NCBI GenBank assembly: GCA_025991245.1
Contig: BQMJ01000008.1
Coordinates: 124,001 to 188,000, forward strand
DNA length: 64,000 bases
Source: Galdieria partita
Lineage: Eukaryota > Rhodophyta > Bangiophyceae > Galdieriales > Galdieriaceae
Direction: 5' to 3'
Shown: positions 52,834 to 63,401 of the stretch, one piece after another
Layout: every line of letters starts with the position of its first letter
Position numbering within the stretch: the first letter of the stretch is position 1
Made by a program: the position numbers and the translations under genes
Notes under the pieces: model-generated
Told to the model about the DNA's origin: nothing
The model's database searches: none
What the model saw: the letters and a program-made list of their open reading frames with translations, nothing else

Positions 52834-53888
52834 TTACCTATCCAATACAGGACCCTTTACCAAGTGCTTAGTGCTATCTTTTATAAACCTTAAAATACAC
52901 ATCAAAAAGTACTTTGACTTGGGGTCTTCACAACCCACGTTCCACCAAGCATCTCCATGTTTCATATCGATAGCTCTGTCCTTACATATACGAAGAACAC
53001 ATTGTCCACTCTGCGAATGTTGGCTTTGTTCATTGCTTTCTATTCCATCCATAACAGCATGATATGCTTTCGTAACCTGTGATTCCATTGGTTGCTCTGA
53101 GCCTTTTGGTGAAAAAGACATCTCTCCATCATAATTGATAGGAAAATAAAATATGCCTGAATTTTGCAGCAAATTGAAAAGTGTTTCAATCATGCTAGAA
53201 CAGTCATAAAGGTCTAAAAAGGCGGCAGCTATCACTACATCAAAATATCCACGAAAATGAGTTAGTTGTGAAAAATGTACTATGTCTCCACAATAGAACC
53301 TTAAAAAAATATTTTGAACCTCAGAAGAAAGCTGCAGCTCAAGGCAATTTTTCTCAGAAAGACCTTCCGACTTGCCCTGATCAACGTGTACTGAATTCCT
53401 CGGGTCTACGCTCAAATACTCTATTGTTTGCGTAGTATGAAATCTATCGGTAGATAGAATTTCCTCCACTGGCATCTTCTGCAATATACTGTAGTGAGGA
53501 AATCTTTGCTTTATCTCACTGATAAGCCAATCTATTGCAAAGAGCCAATTTTCGACATTCGAATCTATCAATACATATTCTATAGAAGAAAACTTGTTCA
53601 GAACTTGACCTTCTAGGAGCTACAAGCAGTTTATTTCTATAATACTCAGCTTTGTGACTTGTACAGACTTACGTGTAAAAACATAGACCCTATACCTGCT
53701 CCGACATCTAACAGACGAATAGTCTTCTTGGATAGAGAATTGACTAAAGTAGACATATGGTCCCAAGTGTCCTTATGAAAGGCTTTCTTATCGATGGGAG
53801 CTTTGGCTTGTAAATATCTCGGATAGCAAAACTGAAAGCTTTGTAGAGATTGTAGCTCAAACCATTTGTCAACTTCATTTGGGGACAT
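52834..53888 (-). CDS. SAM-dependent methyltransferase-like protein
   Basis: Two exons (53888-53673, 53619-52834; intron 53 nt), 333 aa. The SAM motif I (IRLLDVGAGIGSMFLHLLEG) is completed across the intron. EYVLIDSN is the acidic loop, and FDVVIAAAFLDLYD is the post-II motif. The N-terminal helix (WFELQSLQSFQFCYPRYL) resembles small-molecule methyltransferases. The substrate cannot be told. The 3' end is slightly uncertain: a GTAATT donor overlaps the stop, so one more exon is possible. Confidence 0.68.
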
Positions 53889-53970
53889 AGCCAACCCATC
53901 AGTCTATGCAATTTTCATTTCATTTCTTTCTTATCAAAAGAAATCCGTTGAGTTGCTCAAACTGGTCTTT

Positions 53971-55152
53971 CTATCTAAATGCACTTTGTACTACTACGTA
54001 TTCTTCAGCATAAAAAGAAAAGAATCGTTCCTCGTCCATCTGTTTTCTTAAGGAGCAACTTGTTCTACATGTATATACCACAATAGTTCCAAAGTCTAAA
54101 ATATCCTTTACATATCTGACCTTTGAACTGCCATTCTTTATATCAGAAGAGTCCATCGCTCGTTGCAAATAATAAATTAGTTGTGGCATCACTTGAAATT
54201 CATAAACTCTCGGCTTTCCACAGTATGCACAAGGAGGAATATCACTTTCATACAGAATACGTCCTTCTTTTCGAAACCATAATGGCTCTAAGCGATCATC
54301 TCTAGGAGCATATCGTACAACCTGACTGGGTTCCTTTTGAACTCGCAACTGAAATTTCTCAAATACTTTATCACGTGCTGAATCACTTCCGGTTTCTTCC
54401 AAGTCCTCATCTTCTTTCGAATTCATATTGTTTGAGGTAAGGTCATCCAGACAAGGAGCTTCTTCAGGTTCTTCTTCGGAAATATCCAGAAGAAATGGAG
54501 GAAAATAATAGTACAAACCCTCGGTCTTGCTAGAAAAGCTATGTAAACTACAACTATTTTTATGTCCCCATCGCCAGTCTATCCATTGACACTCTCTGGA
54601 ACAGTAGTATCGTCTACGGCACTTCCCACATATATTCGTTGCAGCCAAGCAACAGACAACACAAACGTTTACCTCGGCTTCACAAAAGTCCTTTTCCAAG
54701 CCAAGCTGAAGATTTGACTCAAATTGATTAGAATAAAAAGGATTTTCTGCTGGTAACTGACTTCTAAAGACTTTACAAAAATCGTTCTCTTTCAAGCAGT
54801 GTGGATTGACACAGTAAAATACATACAGCATTCTATGAAAGGCTTCTTCGTGTTCTACTATCTCTCTATCCAGTGGTGCATAGACTTGAAGAAGAAATTC
54901 CAATCTTTGGCTACAAGTTCCACAAAGTAGATCACTTGTGTTTGGCAGATTTTTGGCTTCCAACCACGCTGGTCTACTGCCAACTTTGCAAGGAAACGCA
55001 AATCTACCGGAAACTCTGGGATCCTCGTTGAAGTGCTTCAAAACACCCAAAAGAGGCGAGGCGTTCTCGTTTTGGCTTTCCGAGTCACTTGAATTCTCAG
55101 AAGAACTGGACGTCATATAGTTTTCAGTATTTGCTTTGATTCTTTCTATCAA
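53971..55152 (-). CDS. PDCD2-like protein with MYND finger
   Basis: Single exon, 393 aa. Family blocks: SGRFAFPCKVGSRPAWL, LLCGTCSQRLEFLLQVYAPL and YVFYCVNPHCL. A MYND zinc finger follows (CVVCCLAATNICGKCRRRYY). The C-terminal block is CAYCGKPRVYEFQVMPQLIY and DFGTIVVYTCRTSC. PDCD2/Zfrp8 proteins chaperone ribosomal protein uS5 during 40S assembly in yeast and animals; the uS5 gene is also in this window, but that is probably coincidence. Confidence 0.92.
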   Translation of the reverse strand: MIERIKANTENYMTSSSSENSSDSESQNENASPLLGVLKHFNEDPRVSGRFAFPCKVGSRPAWLEAKNLPNTSDLLCGTCSQRLEFLLQVYAPLDREIVEHEEAFHRMLYVFYCVNPHCLKENDFCKVFRSQLPAENPFYSNQFESNLQLGLEKDFCEAEVNVCVVCCLAATNICGKCRRRYYCSRECQWIDWRWGHKNSCSLHSFSSKTEGLYYYFPPFLLDISEEEPEEAPCLDDLTSNNMNSKEDEDLEETGSDSARDKVFEKFQLRVQKEPSQVVRYAPRDDRLEPLWFRKEGRILYESDIPPCAYCGKPRVYEFQVMPQLIYYLQRAMDSSDIKNGSSKVRYVKDILDFGTIVVYTCRTSCSLRKQMDEERFFSFYAEEYVVVQSAFR

Positions 55153-55418
55153 TCTAAAAGTTCCTGATATTCAGTACTGTACATGAACCAACAACTTGTA
55201 ACAATATGTGTTCAACAAAGACGTTGGAGACGTTGATTCAATTGGTCCACAATTTGAAACTCTCGACTGTTCTATGATTGGAAAGCGCTTGTAATTTGCA
55301 GTAACAACAAACCAAAAGTAGGAACATATATATTTTTTCAAACATAACCAAAACTCTCAACTGATCAATTTCTTCTCAACAAACGTTGCATGTAAAAGTC
55401 ACCATGCCATTGCCCTAT

Positions 55419-56288
55419 TTAGACTTGAACAGATACTGTCATCAGTTTTTGACCGTATTCAACTGGATCTCCATCTTGCACCCAAATCTTATCTATCACA
55501 CCTTCGACTTCTGCAAAATAAACGTGTTCCAATCCAAGTTGTTCAATGACACATACTGGCTGCTTCAGCTTGATATGATCACCGACGTCAACCAATGGCT
55601 TCTTTTTAGATCTACCACGGCGAAATCTTCCAACACGTTTGGAAACAATAGCTACTTCCGAAAGGTTGGTTTGTGGAGCAGATTGCTGTTTGTCCATTGA
55701 TTCCTCAGTTTGTATTTCTGTCAACGGTGTTTGTGGAATAGAGGCTTGTTCCTCAGTCGTCGACGAGGTCTCCAGCTTCTCTTCTGATAATGTTTTTTGA
55801 GTACTGGAAAGACTCATCTGGGAAGTATCTGGACCTGGAACGTAAATGTTATAAGTTTGCGGATGAGGTACATTGGACGTAGGAATTGAGAAACTTGAAG
55901 CAGATCCTTGAGGATTAGTTTTCCTTCGAAGTTCTATGACAGAGTCACCTTGTCTGTAGTACAGGTGAGGAAGGTCAGACTCTTTAAACTGTCTTAATAT
56001 TTGTTCTATTTCTTCCAAAGTAAGATCTGCGCCGTCATGGGGAACTTCTGCATCTGTAGTTGGTTGCTTTCTCATAAAAAAATAACATAAGAAACTGCGA
56101 ACAGTAGAAAACCAAAGACTTACGTCATCCTTTCTAGTGGACATTCTGAGAAACAACAAACTGGTTTGATGTCTTAAGTGACAAGTTTTCAAACCGGTGC
56201 AACGATTAACAACTTTCTTATTACTAGGAGTAGTATGTCGTGGAGTAAAGAAAGCGGCATTTATGAAACAAGTTGCAAAAGAATTCAT
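55419..56288 (-). CDS. biotin-attachment-domain protein without biotin site (BADC-like)
   Basis: Two exons (56288-56124, 56066-55419; intron 57 nt, divisible by three and stop-free), 270 aa. A basic, Ser/Thr/Asn N terminus looks like a plastid transit peptide. Next is the BCCP-type helix LEEIEQILRQFKESDLPHLY. After a Pro/Thr/Gln linker comes a biotinyl fold: DVGDHIKLKQPVCVIEQLGL and VEGVIDKIWVQDGDPVEYGQ. The EAMKMMN biotinylation turn is replaced by EQLGLEH, so the Lys is absent. Plant BADC proteins with this loss occupy BCCP places and restrain plastid acetyl-CoA carboxylase; the same job is inferred here. Confidence 0.82.
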   Translation of the reverse strand: MNSFATCFINAAFFTPRHTTPSNKKVVNRCTGLKTCHLRHQTSLLFLRMSTRKDDVSLWFSTVRSFLCYFFMRKQPTTDAEVPHDGADLTLEEIEQILRQFKESDLPHLYYRQGDSVIELRRKTNPQGSASSFSIPTSNVPHPQTYNIYVPGPDTSQMSLSSTQKTLSEEKLETSSTTEEQASIPQTPLTEIQTEESMDKQQSAPQTNLSEVAIVSKRVGRFRRGRSKKKPLVDVGDHIKLKQPVCVIEQLGLEHVYFAEVEGVIDKIWVQDGDPVEYGQKLMTVSVQV

Positions 56289-56474
56289 TTCCAGAAAGTT
56301 TTCAAACGTCGAATAGTCTCAAGTGAATGGATGATACTTCAATGTATTATTACAAACTATTTTGTATCGATTCACTGTTATAAGCCTTTGATACAAAGAA
56401 TCGAATAAACAATATTGGAAGAGAAAAAACCTTCCTTTATTCTTTACCAGCAACTTTCATATACAACAACGGTT

Positions 56475-56838
56475 TCAACGTTCCGGTGGACCATAGAGAA
56501 AGCGGTAAACCATCTTATAGATAACTAAACCAGTTGCTCCTAGAACAATGCAGTCTGTTGCGAAACGCAACCTTGCGAAAGTTAGCAACTATACGTACAA
56601 CATCAAATAAAATATCTTATAGACAACATACCTGTCGTTAAATATAATCTCTTCTTCTGCCTTTTCCAAAGGCTTCCACTTTAAGAGCTGGGCGAATAAG
56701 AAAACCTGTGTAGTAAGAGAAAGCACATACCGGTTTATCGAAAGGAAACTCTGAATTTTTTGAAGTTTGATCACTAAAATATCTCGGCTTTACAGATTGT
56801 CGTGTGACCAAAAGCCTCGAAAGTCTCAAGTGCAACAT
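56475..56838 (-). CDS. small mitochondrial single-helix protein
   Basis: Three exons (56838-56731, 56705-56632, 56571-56475; introns 25 and 60 nt), 92 aa, exact frame. The N terminus (MLHLRLSRLLVTRQSVKPRY) is a textbook mitochondrial presequence: Arg-rich, Leu-rich, no acids. A hydrophobic helix near the C terminus (FATDCIVLGATGLVIYKMVY) precedes a short tail. Size and layout suggest a respiratory-chain accessory subunit or assembly factor, but no family is recognised. The 25-nt intron has a GTATGT donor and a CACAG acceptor. Confidence 0.68.
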
Positions 56839-57023
56839 GTTGTTTTCTCCTATTGGGACAAGAGACAAATTCTACTTCATATTGGAACGAGGCATTTTAC
56901 AGAAGATATTGTAGACTTTGTGTCATTTGAAGAAAAATTCTTTTATTTTTGGTATCTCAACCATTTTCTATAAAATCAAAACTCTCGTTTGTACTGATCC
57001 TCCGTAATAATCTTTGTGGCATA

Positions 57024-58380
57024 ATGATGTCGTCCTTGTTATCCATGAAAGTGTCACGTGTTGCTGAACTTGAGGCGTTTCTTTTTCCACTTGTTTGTAA
57101 TAGTAAAGGAAAACGTTTGGTTTATACAAAGTGGACTGCACGTTCTTTTCGTATCTCAGTGAACAGCAAAACTTGTCAGCATGTTGGGAGAAACCAAAGA
57201 TGCCAATTCTTGTTGCACTGCTGCTTATCATCCGAGGCTGTTGTCAATCTGAGTGGGAGCCTAATTCCTTCCTCTTCGAATATCCCACCTTCCATATTGG
57301 AGAAGACTAGAGAAAAACTCCACCTCAGACCCAAGTAAGTACACTTGCCTTATTCGAGTTGATTGGAATCACCAACGACCTTGCTTCAGTCATCCTCTCC
57401 ACATTTTGAAGAAAATGATAGAAAAGAGTATCGAAGACATGCATCCAAGGGAGTTTTCTTTCTATGATGACTTACCTCAACTTGTTTCGACCACAGATTG
57501 TTTTGACGACCTCTTAGTAGAGTGGAACCATCCCAGCAGAAGATATACAGATACTTATTATTGGGATGAAAGCCACGTTCTGAGAACTCATATGACTGCT
57601 CATGATACAACTCTATTAAGAGCTGGAAAGAAAGCGTTTGTATTGACAGGTGATGTATATCGTCGTGATAGTATCGACAAGTCGCATTATCCAGTATTCC
57701 ATCAAGTGGATGCTGTTAGGATATTTGATAGAAACACCAGTCAAAATGAACATAAACTGATAGCTGACTTGAAGAGTACTCTCGAATCCCTAGCAAAGAA
57801 CATATTTCAAAGAGAAGTACAGATTCGTTGGGTGGATGGTGAGTTTCCGTTTACGTATCCCTCGTTTGAGATGGAAGTATTTTGGAATGGAAATTGGTTA
57901 GAACTCTTAGGCTGTGGTCTCTTGAAACGGGGAGTTCTGGATGCTGGCCAAGTTGACAAGAATTCCAAAGGTTGGGCTTTTGGTTTGGGTTTGGAGCGAT
58001 TGGCTATGGTCCTTTTTGAAATTCCAGACATTCGATTATTCTGGTCAAAAGATGAACGCTTCCTTCAACAGTTTCGAGATGGAAAAATCACGAAATTCAA
58101 ACCTTATTCCAAGTATCCGTCGTGTTACAAGGACATTACCTTTTGGCTTAGCGAAAAGTTTCACGAAAATGCATTTTACGAATTGGTACGCACTGTTGCT
58201 GGTGATACAGTCGAGGAAGTTGCTTTGTTGGACGAATTTCATCGCAACAACAAAACTTCGCATTGTTATCGAATCGTGTATCGTTCAATGGATCGTTCCT
58301 TGACAAATGATGAAGTGGATGAAATACAAGATAAGATACGTGAAGAAGTGGCACGTCGATTGGAAGTTATTCTGAGATAA
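57024..58380 (+). CDS. organellar phenylalanyl-tRNA synthetase (FARS2 type)
   Basis: Two exons (57024-57334, 57390-58380; intron 56 nt), 433 aa. Monomeric PheRS with an N-terminal targeting region of about 75 residues, NHPLHILKKMIE formed across the intron, class II motif 2 VLTGDVYRRDSIDKSHYPVF, and motif 3 GWAFGLGLERLAMVLF. A C-terminal anticodon-binding (FDX-ACB) domain starts YPSCYKDITFWL. In plants this enzyme serves both plastid and mitochondrion; dual targeting is likely here because one gene is seen, but the window cannot show that. Confidence 0.93.
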
Positions 58381-58436
58381 AAAAATCTTAGTTTATTATT
58401 TTCCCTATTGTTTTCACGAACATTTCCTCCCGAAAT

Positions 58437-59813
58437 TCAGTCAGCTTGTGGACTTACTCTTTGTTGATGTATAACGTGTTCCATTCTCAAATGATTACTT
58501 AGGAACCGCATACCAACTTCGTAATGGAATTCTTTAGAACTGTAAAGATCCCATATGAGATTAGGCAGTTGTACGCAAGAAGACATATGACCACAGTGGC
58601 CTTCTGATTTCTCCACATTCGGTAGATACTTGTCAATTACTTCTTCCAATCTGCGGTATTCTTCAAGGGGATTGTAATTATCTGGAACAGCACGAGGTGG
58701 AAGTGGAAATTCTCTATGGTCTTGCGGCATTGCACGAACAATGTGCCAGTAGTCATGAAGAATCCAACATTTCGAGTTTTCAAAACTGTCTCTTCGTTCA
58801 TCAGGTTCATAAGAAAGTCCAACATGAAGGCAACTAGTGTTCTTTAACAACTTCCAAGGTTTCTTGTGGGCATAATGTACAATACAAATAGAATCATATA
58901 TGGAGTTCCATACTTGGGAGCTGTCGACATACACAAACTTGAGAGCATTACATCCTGGATGTAACCACGTCATGCCGACATGAAATCTAGACCAGATTTG
59001 ATAAATATCTCTAGCATAATAATCATTCAAGAAGTCTTGTTCCGCAAAGCCATTAACTGGCCTATGAGTAGCAAGTTTCCTACACATGTCTTCGAATACA
59101 GGGAAACAAGGACGAATGGCCAATACGCCAGCATTAAAGTAATCTTTGTAGAAACGGCGTTTGTTCAAATCCCAGTCAGGTGCCGCAGCAAAACCTATCG
59201 GAGAAAAACTGAGTGCACGAAAAATATGAGAAACTGGCCTTGTAACAATAGCGTCAGCATCAATATATAAGATGCCGGCATATTCTTCCATAGTCCACAA
59301 CCAGAGTTTCTGATAACATTCCATAAAATGCTCGCTTACCAAGTCTTCTTCAGAACAACCCAATAATGGAAGCCGATGGACATGTTTTATAAGCCAACCT
59401 GCTTGTTTCAAGTAAAGCTCCTCTGATGCTTCTACTTTATCGGTAACCAGACAAACACAGTCAAAGTTAAACGTGGCAGAAAGTTCTTCCTTGGCTGCTC
59501 CTTGAAAGCTTTTCAACAAAGTTATAGCACCGGGAACATAGAAGGAAGAAGTTACCAAGGTAGCAACAGCAACCTTGGTTCTACATTTGCGGTAGTTCCA
59601 TGAGCGCAGTTGGCGCAGAGTATCTATAGTTATATACTTTGAACCAAGTTCTTCTTTCCGAGGAGAATAGGACATTCTTATGGCGGAAGGAACCTTTGCC
59701 GCTTTCATTCTTTCTCCAATACATGAAATAGTTTTCGGTAGAAAATTGGTCCTTTTATAAAACAAATCGATATTTCGAATTTGGCTTGGAAGTTTCCATT
59801 CGATTGGACGCAA
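58437..59813 (-). CDS. glycosyltransferase family 8 protein
   Basis: Single exon, 458 aa. The GT8 fold begins KVAVATLVTSSFYVPGAITL. The metal-binding DxD is in GILYIDADAIVTRP, and the acceptor/metal His near the end of the fold is in ICIVHYAHKKPWK. A segment NGFAEQDFLNDYY is typical. It resembles glycogenin/galactinol-synthase/PGSIP enzymes. Floridean starch or floridoside-related substrates are possible in a red alga but not shown. The first 80 residues are basic and may contain a signal or anchor. Confidence 0.85.
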   Translation of the reverse strand: MRPIEWKLPSQIRNIDLFYKRTNFLPKTISCIGERMKAAKVPSAIRMSYSPRKEELGSKYITIDTLRQLRSWNYRKCRTKVAVATLVTSSFYVPGAITLLKSFQGAAKEELSATFNFDCVCLVTDKVEASEELYLKQAGWLIKHVHRLPLLGCSEEDLVSEHFMECYQKLWLWTMEEYAGILYIDADAIVTRPVSHIFRALSFSPIGFAAAPDWDLNKRRFYKDYFNAGVLAIRPCFPVFEDMCRKLATHRPVNGFAEQDFLNDYYARDIYQIWSRFHVGMTWLHPGCNALKFVYVDSSQVWNSIYDSICIVHYAHKKPWKLLKNTSCLHVGLSYEPDERRDSFENSKCWILHDYWHIVRAMPQDHREFPLPPRAVPDNYNPLEEYRRLEEVIDKYLPNVEKSEGHCGHMSSCVQLPNLIWDLYSSKEFHYEVGMRFLSNHLRMEHVIHQQRVSPQAD

Positions 59814-60314
59814 TCTGTTTGCTTCTATGTTGTTGAGTTAGGAAGTTGAGTTGTTTCAAACGTGTGCGTTATGAGTGAAAAATAGACAATGCTTGAATAT
59901 CCTTCATCTCTTGTCTTCATATCAGTTTTTCTCTTTAATATGGCAGCTTCTACTCAATATATATTCCCTTTCTTATTTTTGTTGTAAAAGTTGTACTTTT
60001 TTCGACCGATCATCCTCTTACAGAATACCGGAATCATACGAGAAGGTTTCTATATGCTATAACAATATTCATGTTTGAAATTTCTGTATTCTTTGTAGGC
60101 ATAATATTTCTATTTGGATATGCTTTTATGTTTTCAGAAGAGAATGAGTCATTATATAACAATTCCTTATTTTATTCAACCATGATATATGTCAAGTATT
60201 TTGTTTATTATCCTTGCCAACCCCCCCTCACCCCCCTCCTCGACGTGTCTCTTGCTTTGGGGGACACGACTCAATGCCAAAACATTCCCTCTTTGAATTT
60301 TACTTGACATTCTT
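59814..60314. other. intergenic with C-rich tract
   Basis: About 500 bp upstream of the centrin gene. It contains two long C runs (60221-60227 and 60231-60236) plus a G run at 60259-60263. The minus strand of the C-rich part is G-rich. Elsewhere it is AT-rich with no recognisable gene. Confidence 0.5.
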
Positions 60315-60908
60315 ATGGCAAGTGTAAAGAACAATATTTCCACAGGAAGAACTTATCACTTGACGGAAGATGAAAGACAGGAAATAAAGGAAGCTTTTGA
60401 ATTATTTGACATTGATAGTACAGGTAATAGGTTCAACTGTGTGTCCAGTGTAGACTATAGCCATTTCTTTCTATAGGAGCTATAGATACGAAAGAGTTTA
60501 AAATAGCTTTAAGAGCTCTCGGTTTTGAAATTGAGAAGGATGAAGCATCAAGAATAATATCAAAATTAGATAAAGATGGTTCAGGAATGATTCTTTACGA
60601 AGATTTCGAAAGAGCTGTGTCCCAAAAAATGGTAACTTGATGTTATCTCCCTATTTTACTTGTCATAACGCCAGACATAGGCTGAAAGAGATCCAGAACA
60701 AGAGATTTTGAAAGCATTCAAGTTATTCGATATGGATGATTCAGGGGGTATCTCGCTAGAAGACTTGAGGAGAGTTGCTGATGAGTTGGGAGAGAATATA
60801 TCTAACGAAGAACTTCAAGAAATGATCGACGAAGCAGATAGAACAGGCAGAAGAGAGATCAACTATGAAGATTTCAGTAGAATACTCAAACGTTCACATT
60901 TCTTTTGA
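60315..60908 (+). CDS. centrin (caltractin)
   Basis: Three exons (60315-60423, 60477-60631, 60681-60908; introns 53 and 49 nt), 163 aa. Four EF hands: [13 protein letters not shown] across intron 1, [27 protein letters not shown], and [16 protein letters not shown]. The linker [18 protein letters not shown] is typical of centrin rather than calmodulin. The fourth loop has Thr and Arg at calcium-ligand positions 3 and 5, so it probably does not bind calcium. Centrins act at spindle poles and in the nuclear-pore TREX-2 complex; the latter fits an organism without centrioles. Confidence 0.9.
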
Positions 60909-61496
60909 GTTGTATGAAAGTGTTTACCTGTAAATGTTCTTTTATTTCTATTTCATGGTTAAGCTACCTATTCTTAGTCACTTGGCAATCCTTCATCAGA
61001 CCTCAACATATCCCTTCTAGTGGCTCACAAAGTATGATATATTATTATGACAGAAGAGTTTGAAAGTCTTCTAACATACATCAACTTGCTCTTCTTTCAG
61101 AAGAGTAGAGCAATTCAACTTCAATTACAGTCAAGTTGAACACTCAAGCAGAAAAGGCTTTCTTACAAATGATGCTCTCTGTACCAATAGCAAATAGACG
61201 TGCAAACGAAAAAAATGCTCATGATCCTGCAAAATTTTCTCAATTGATTGAGAGGTCAAACATTTCAAAACATAGAACAACGACAAGGAATTGTCAAAGC
61301 TCTCTAAACATGCAGCTAGTATTCGTTTCAAAACATTGTGTACAAAGTTCTCCGGTCCAATTTGCAATTTTGCAACACGTTTACAAAATGAGAGAACGAA
61401 GAATCCCAAAGATTCGATTGAAGACATCTCGGGCCGGCTGATTTCTACTTTTGACACTCTTCTTTGCTATCAATTACTAGTGGCACTATTCAAGGA
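60909..61496. other. region with overlapping open frames, no resolved gene
   Basis: Between centrin and the adenylate kinase. Several plus-strand frames of 70-115 codons are open, including one from about 61279 that continues under the kinase leader in another frame, and one starting near ATG 61048. Possible splice sites exist, but I could not assemble a model with family support. It may hold a small gene or 5' exons of the kinase gene. Confidence 0.35.
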
Positions 61497-62799
61497 ATGG
61501 CAGCACTTCTTAGCTCCTGTGGGCTTCGAGTTGGCAGAGCAGCCCTTCGTGTTACTCCAAGAAGCAGCACGCGGTCTCCTTCCCCCTCAAGAACGTGCGC
61601 GGTCTCTCGTACACCTTTTCCTCGTTCATCCTCTTTAGACGAAGGTCTTTTGTTGAATAACAACTGCCAGGAGGTTGGCTCCGAGAAATCAGTTGTCTTC
61701 CATTCAAAAGCCTCTAGTTTCAGCCTTTCCAGTAACCCTCTTTTCAAACGTTCGCATAGTTTTGAAGAAGGGCTCCAGTTAAAACAGGAATGTGTGTTGC
61801 AAAGAAGTGACAAACCCTCCTCATTGGAACGCACAACGTCAAATTGCACTGAAGCTAAGAGTGAAGAAAGGCTCTGGAATGCTGCTTCTCAACTCCCTCC
61901 AAGGAAATTATCGTATGACGAAGCTATGCGTTCAAACGCGAATGTTGAAATACAGAAAGATTGGAAACAGGAATTAGCTTCGTTAGTTGCAAAGGGAGAA
62001 ATGATTCCAGACACTTATGTTTGCACTTTAGTGAGTGAAAAGCTTTTGTCTCCTCAAGTTTCAGAAAAGAACGGTTGGCTACTTGACGGTTTTCCGAGAA
62101 CAGTTGCCCAGGCCGAAGCAATGCTATCGGAAGCATCCAAGAATATAAATGCACTGAAACCCACAGCAATGATTGTTTTGGAAGTTTCTGATGAAGAACT
62201 CTTGGACAGGATGATCTTTCGTCGTATTGATCCTATTACAGGAAGGATTTACAATTTGAAGACAAGGCCTCCTAAAGAAGCTGACGTTTTAAGTCGACTT
62301 ATTCAACGAGAAGATGACCGGGAAGATGTTGTGAGGCGTAGAATTGCTCTTTACAAGAGAACATCGTCACAAATTGAAAATATTTTTGTTTCGTTTGATA
62401 TCCCAGTAGTTCATATAGATGGGAGTGCCATGAGAAACTGTGAAGGTGTTTTCTGTGAGATTCAAACAGCTTTAGAAAGTCTACGTCCAACTGGAACATC
62501 CAGAGAATCTCTGCGCCTAATATTATCAGGACCTCCTGGTTGTGGTAAAGGTACTCAGGCGGAGTTGCTTTCAAAAGCCTATGATTTGTTTCATTTGAGT
62601 ACGGGCAACATCTTGCGTGATATGTTAAATGGAAAGCAAAGAAGTGAATCTCAGTCGACGGATTTACGTTCAGTTGGGATTGTTTTTGGAAGAGATGCGA
62701 CACAATGTTCGCGAAGTTTACCTACAAGAAAAGAAACTTGTCAACACGATACCTCTTTTGTCGTATCAACTTTGCCAGCGGTTTCGCACTCGAAATTGA
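61497..62799 (+). CDS. adenylate kinase with swapped half-domains
   Basis: Starts at ATG 61497 with a basic Ser-rich leader (plastid or mitochondrial signal). Then come three short repeats ([27 protein letters not shown]). Next is the second half of an adenylate kinase: [29 protein letters not shown], and the [15 protein letters not shown]. After a short linker comes the first half: [20 protein letters not shown] and [12 protein letters not shown]. The frame after 62623 continues to resemble the enzyme only if 62624-62654 is removed (31-nt GT-AG). Without that the frame ends at 62819 in unrelated sequence. The arrangement is either a circular permutation or a worn tandem enzyme. Confidence 0.65.
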
Positions 62800-63401
62800 T
62801 GTCTTCTCAAGTAGGCTAGTCACTTACTTATAAAATGTTTATGGCTCTAAGACGTCTTGGTTTGCAAGCCACATTTTTGGAAAATTTTGAATCATTGTTC
62901 TTCTATATTGTTGCAAGTCTTCTTTACAAAACAAAGTTTTATCATGTGAATATTTTACACTTTGACAGCATCACAACTTTGTGAGGTTTATAAATTTATA
63001 CTGAAATAAAACAAAGGTGTTACTTTGTTCACGAACACCAACAAAACCATTCTTGTTTTGTTTATCAGAGCACTTTGGAAACAAGAGGACAATAGAAGAT
63101 AGTTGTTGCTCTGGACAATCCTCTTATCACTTTCTTTTGGGTATTGCGATAAAATGTACCGTTGAATAATAGTATAGTCCAGAATAGAGAAACATTTCCA
63201 TTAGTAATGAGAACAAAAAGAGAGTATCTTCATATTTTAGGTTCAGTTCGTTCAAATGAAATATGTTATTTCAATCTTGTCTCTTATCGAAGACTTCCTT
63301 CCGAGCATGGAAACTACTTCGACACAGTCGACTCAATTTCCAATCTCTGCTCCCATATCTTTGAAGCTAAATTGAATGCCCAATAAGGGCATTTTATTTA
63401 A
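62800..63401. other. intergenic, AT-rich, no gene seen
   Basis: About 600 bp between the adenylate kinase and the PSMG3-like gene. A 74-codon frame at 63162-63386 shows no motif, and its codon choice is not convincing. No RNA gene or repeat was recognised. Confidence 0.5.

Noticed and set aside
63162-63386. 74-codon plus-strand frame
   Set aside because: No motif, poor codon pattern, AT-rich surroundings; treated as intergenic.
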